Shown here one piece after another: positions 7,040-7,821 of a stretch of 7,821 bases of DNA. The stretch's first letter is position 1; each line of letters begins with the position of its first letter. This DNA comes from CALCTE01 sp045627885 (lineage in GTDB: Bacteria; Bacillota; Clostridia; Oscillospirales; CAG-272): positions 1 through 7,821 of the forward strand of contig JAZQOM010000006.1 in NCBI GenBank assembly GCA_045627885.1, read 5' to 3'. A program made the translations under genes and the position numbers. The notes below the pieces were generated by a model. The model had not been told where the DNA came from. It ran no database searches and worked only from the letters and a program-made list of their open reading frames with translations.

Positions 7040-7068
7040 TTTACATATTTTTTAAGGTAATTTATGTA
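7040..7068 (+). promoter_or_regulatory. possible promoter of the PRC-barrel gene
   Basis: TTTACA (7040-7045, 5/6 match) is followed after 17 bp by TATGTA (7063-7068, 3/6). It is the best candidate for the + strand gene at 7132, but weak. If real, its -35 box lies only 5 bp from that of the glnN promoter on the other strand. Confidence 0.3.
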
Positions 7069-7118
7069 TATTTTTATCCCCGGGCGGCATATATATAGGC
7101 TACAAACGGATTTTTTAT

Positions 7119-7123
7119 GGGAG
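7119..7123 (+). promoter_or_regulatory. ribosome binding site that sets the PRC-barrel start
   Basis: GGGAG lies 8 nt before the ATG at 7132. The upstream in-frame ATG at 7117 overlaps this site and has only a weak ACGGA before it, so 7132 is preferred. Confidence 0.7.
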
Positions 7124-7131
7124 TTTTGTCA

Positions 7132-7482
7132 ATGGCACTCTTCGGAGAACTGAAAAGAAAGCCCGTAATCAGCGTTTCGAGCGGAAAATCGCTCGGCAGA
7201 ATAAGCGATGCCACGATAGACGCGGACGGAAAAATAGTTTCGCTTCAGATAACGAGAAGAAAGTCCGTGCTTCCGTTTGCGCAGAAGCAGGCGGTATGCA
7301 GTATCGGATGGGAAAGTATCGTAAAATACAGCGAGGATGTTGTTTTGGTAAATGTAAACGACGCACTGATATCGTCCGCGCCGCCGCGAGAAAAGGACGG
7401 CATGGGAACGCTATCGGGATATTTTGCGGCGGCGTTGCTCATTTTTTCCGTTCTCATATTCATAAAAAGCTGTGTGGGATAA
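7132..7482 (+). CDS. PRC-barrel protein with C-terminal membrane anchor
   Basis: This 116-residue protein has a PRC-barrel-like N-terminal domain (about residues 8-77). The pattern PVISVSSGKSLGRISDATID, followed by ADGKIVSLQI and IGWESIVKYSEDVVLVNV, matches the small YlmC/YmxH-type PRC-barrel proteins of Gram-positives. A polar linker (80-95) leads to a hydrophobic helix (96-112, GYFAAALLIFSVLIF) and a short tail KSCVG. The typical YlmC/YmxH protein is a bare domain of about 80 residues, so the membrane anchor is an addition; the barrel would face the cytoplasm, since there is no signal peptide. Its function is not established. It is divergent from glnN and convergent with the partial gene to its right, whose terminator starts at this gene's stop codon. 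Confidence 0.8.
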   Translation: MALFGELKRKPVISVSSGKSLGRISDATIDADGKIVSLQITRRKSVLPFAQKQAVCSIGWESIVKYSEDVVLVNVNDALISSAPPREKDGMGTLSGYFAAALLIFSVLIFIKSCVG

Positions 7483-7527
7483 AAAATATCGGGTATATCG
7501 CTTTTGAAAACGATATACCCGATATTT
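7481..7527 (-). terminator. rho-independent terminator of the right-edge gene
   Basis: A perfect 17-bp inverted repeat (7484-7500 with 7511-7527) has a 10-nt loop. Read on the minus strand, the hairpin is followed by six T (7486-7481), making a standard terminator 28 nt after the stop of the partial gene at 7556. On the + strand the T run is only three, so it would end the PRC-barrel transcript less well. The T run overlaps the last bases of the PRC-barrel stop codon. Confidence 0.8.
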
Positions 7528-7555
7528 AATGTGATTCTTTGCAAAGCGCATTCTT

Positions 7556-7821
7556 TCAATGGAAATTGATTATACCGCAGGAATTGCCGATTGTAATTAT
7601 AAATCCCAATATAATGAAAAATATAACACCTATGCAACCGAGCGGCAAATGGTCTGATGATGAAGATGACGAAGAAGACGAAGATGAGCCTCCCGAAGGG
7701 CTTTGATAATACGGACAAGTATCATAGGAATAGGATTTGCAGTCTATTACTTCATCGTTTCTTGCGGCACAGTATTCGCAGTCGGAATCGTGCCAGTGAT
7801 GCTTGCAGTTATAGCAATTAG
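7556..7821 (-). CDS. C-terminal part of a Cys-rich membrane protein (5' end outside window)
   Basis: The minus strand is open from the window edge to a TGA at 7558-7556, giving 87 residues with no ATG inside the window. The visible part starts NCYNCKHHWHDSDCEYC: two CxxC pairs 8 residues apart with three His between, a likely metal-binding (zinc-ribbon-like) cluster. Two more Cys follow (visible residues 27 and 35), then PSGG, 11 consecutive Ser (45-55, written with mixed TCA/TCT/TCG codons), and a hydrophobic helix (62-77, CIGVIFFIILGFIITI) with a short tail GNSCGIINFH. The architecture is a Cys/His head, flexible serine linker and C-terminal anchor. A good terminator follows at 7527-7481, which supports this strand. 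I do not recognise the family. The rest of the gene would lie to the right. Confidence 0.72.
   Translation of the reverse strand, partial: NCYNCKHHWHDSDCEYCAARNDEVIDCKSYSYDTCPYYQSPSGGSSSSSSSSSSSDHLPLGCIGVIFFIILGFIITIGNSCGIINFH

Noticed and set aside
7614..7706. Short + strand frame with a run of Asp and Glu (MKNITPMQPSGKW...)
   Set aside because: The acidic run is the antisense of the serine linker. There is no ribosome site, and the minus frame has the structured Cys/His and membrane features.
7245..7718. 157-codon minus-strand frame across the PRC-barrel gene
   Set aside because: It runs through the terminator hairpin, overlaps the + strand PRC-barrel gene, and conflicts with the better-supported frame ending at 7556.

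Overview
The window looks like a chromosomal segment of a low-to-medium GC Gram-positive anaerobe, most likely a member of the Clostridia (Bacillota). Support for this: a CarD/CdnL-type RNA polymerase-binding regulator, a type III glutamine synthetase, a SpoIID/LytB-family cell-wall protein with SH3b repeats, AAGGAG-like ribosome sites, sigma-A type promoters with TATAAT boxes, and AT-rich intergenic DNA around more balanced coding DNA. I cannot name the species. I see no mobile element, tRNA, rRNA or CRISPR array.

Layout, left to right. Positions 1-59 hold the very start of a leftward gene or a chain of tiny leader ORFs, with its own promoter at 98-126. Divergent from it, a promoter at 233-261 drives the CarD-like regulator (337-834, + strand). 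A symmetric, bidirectional terminator (849-881) separates it from the converging leftward operon.

That operon occupies 7034 down to 906 on the minus strand. A good promoter (7006-7034) is followed by glutamine synthetase III (6963-4876), then 24 bp later by a secreted coiled-coil protein of unknown function (4851-4207), then, overlapping by 14 bp, by a 1104-residue exported protein with a SpoIID/LytB domain and seven SH3b repeats (4220-906). The tight spacing suggests one transcript joining nitrogen assimilation to cell-envelope proteins. The nature of that link is unknown.

Divergent from glnN is a small PRC-barrel protein with a C-terminal membrane segment (7132-7482, + strand). At the right edge there is a partial minus-strand gene (7556 to beyond 7821) with no ATG inside the window. 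It encodes a Cys/His cluster, an 11-serine linker and a membrane helix, and its terminator hairpin (7481-7527) abuts the PRC-barrel gene.

The points most worth a second look are the glnN / unknown secreted protein / SpoIID-SH3b operon, the SPOR-like plus SpoIID plus 7x SH3b architecture, the overlapping mini-ORFs or frameshift at the left edge, and the Cys-rich partial membrane protein at the right edge.
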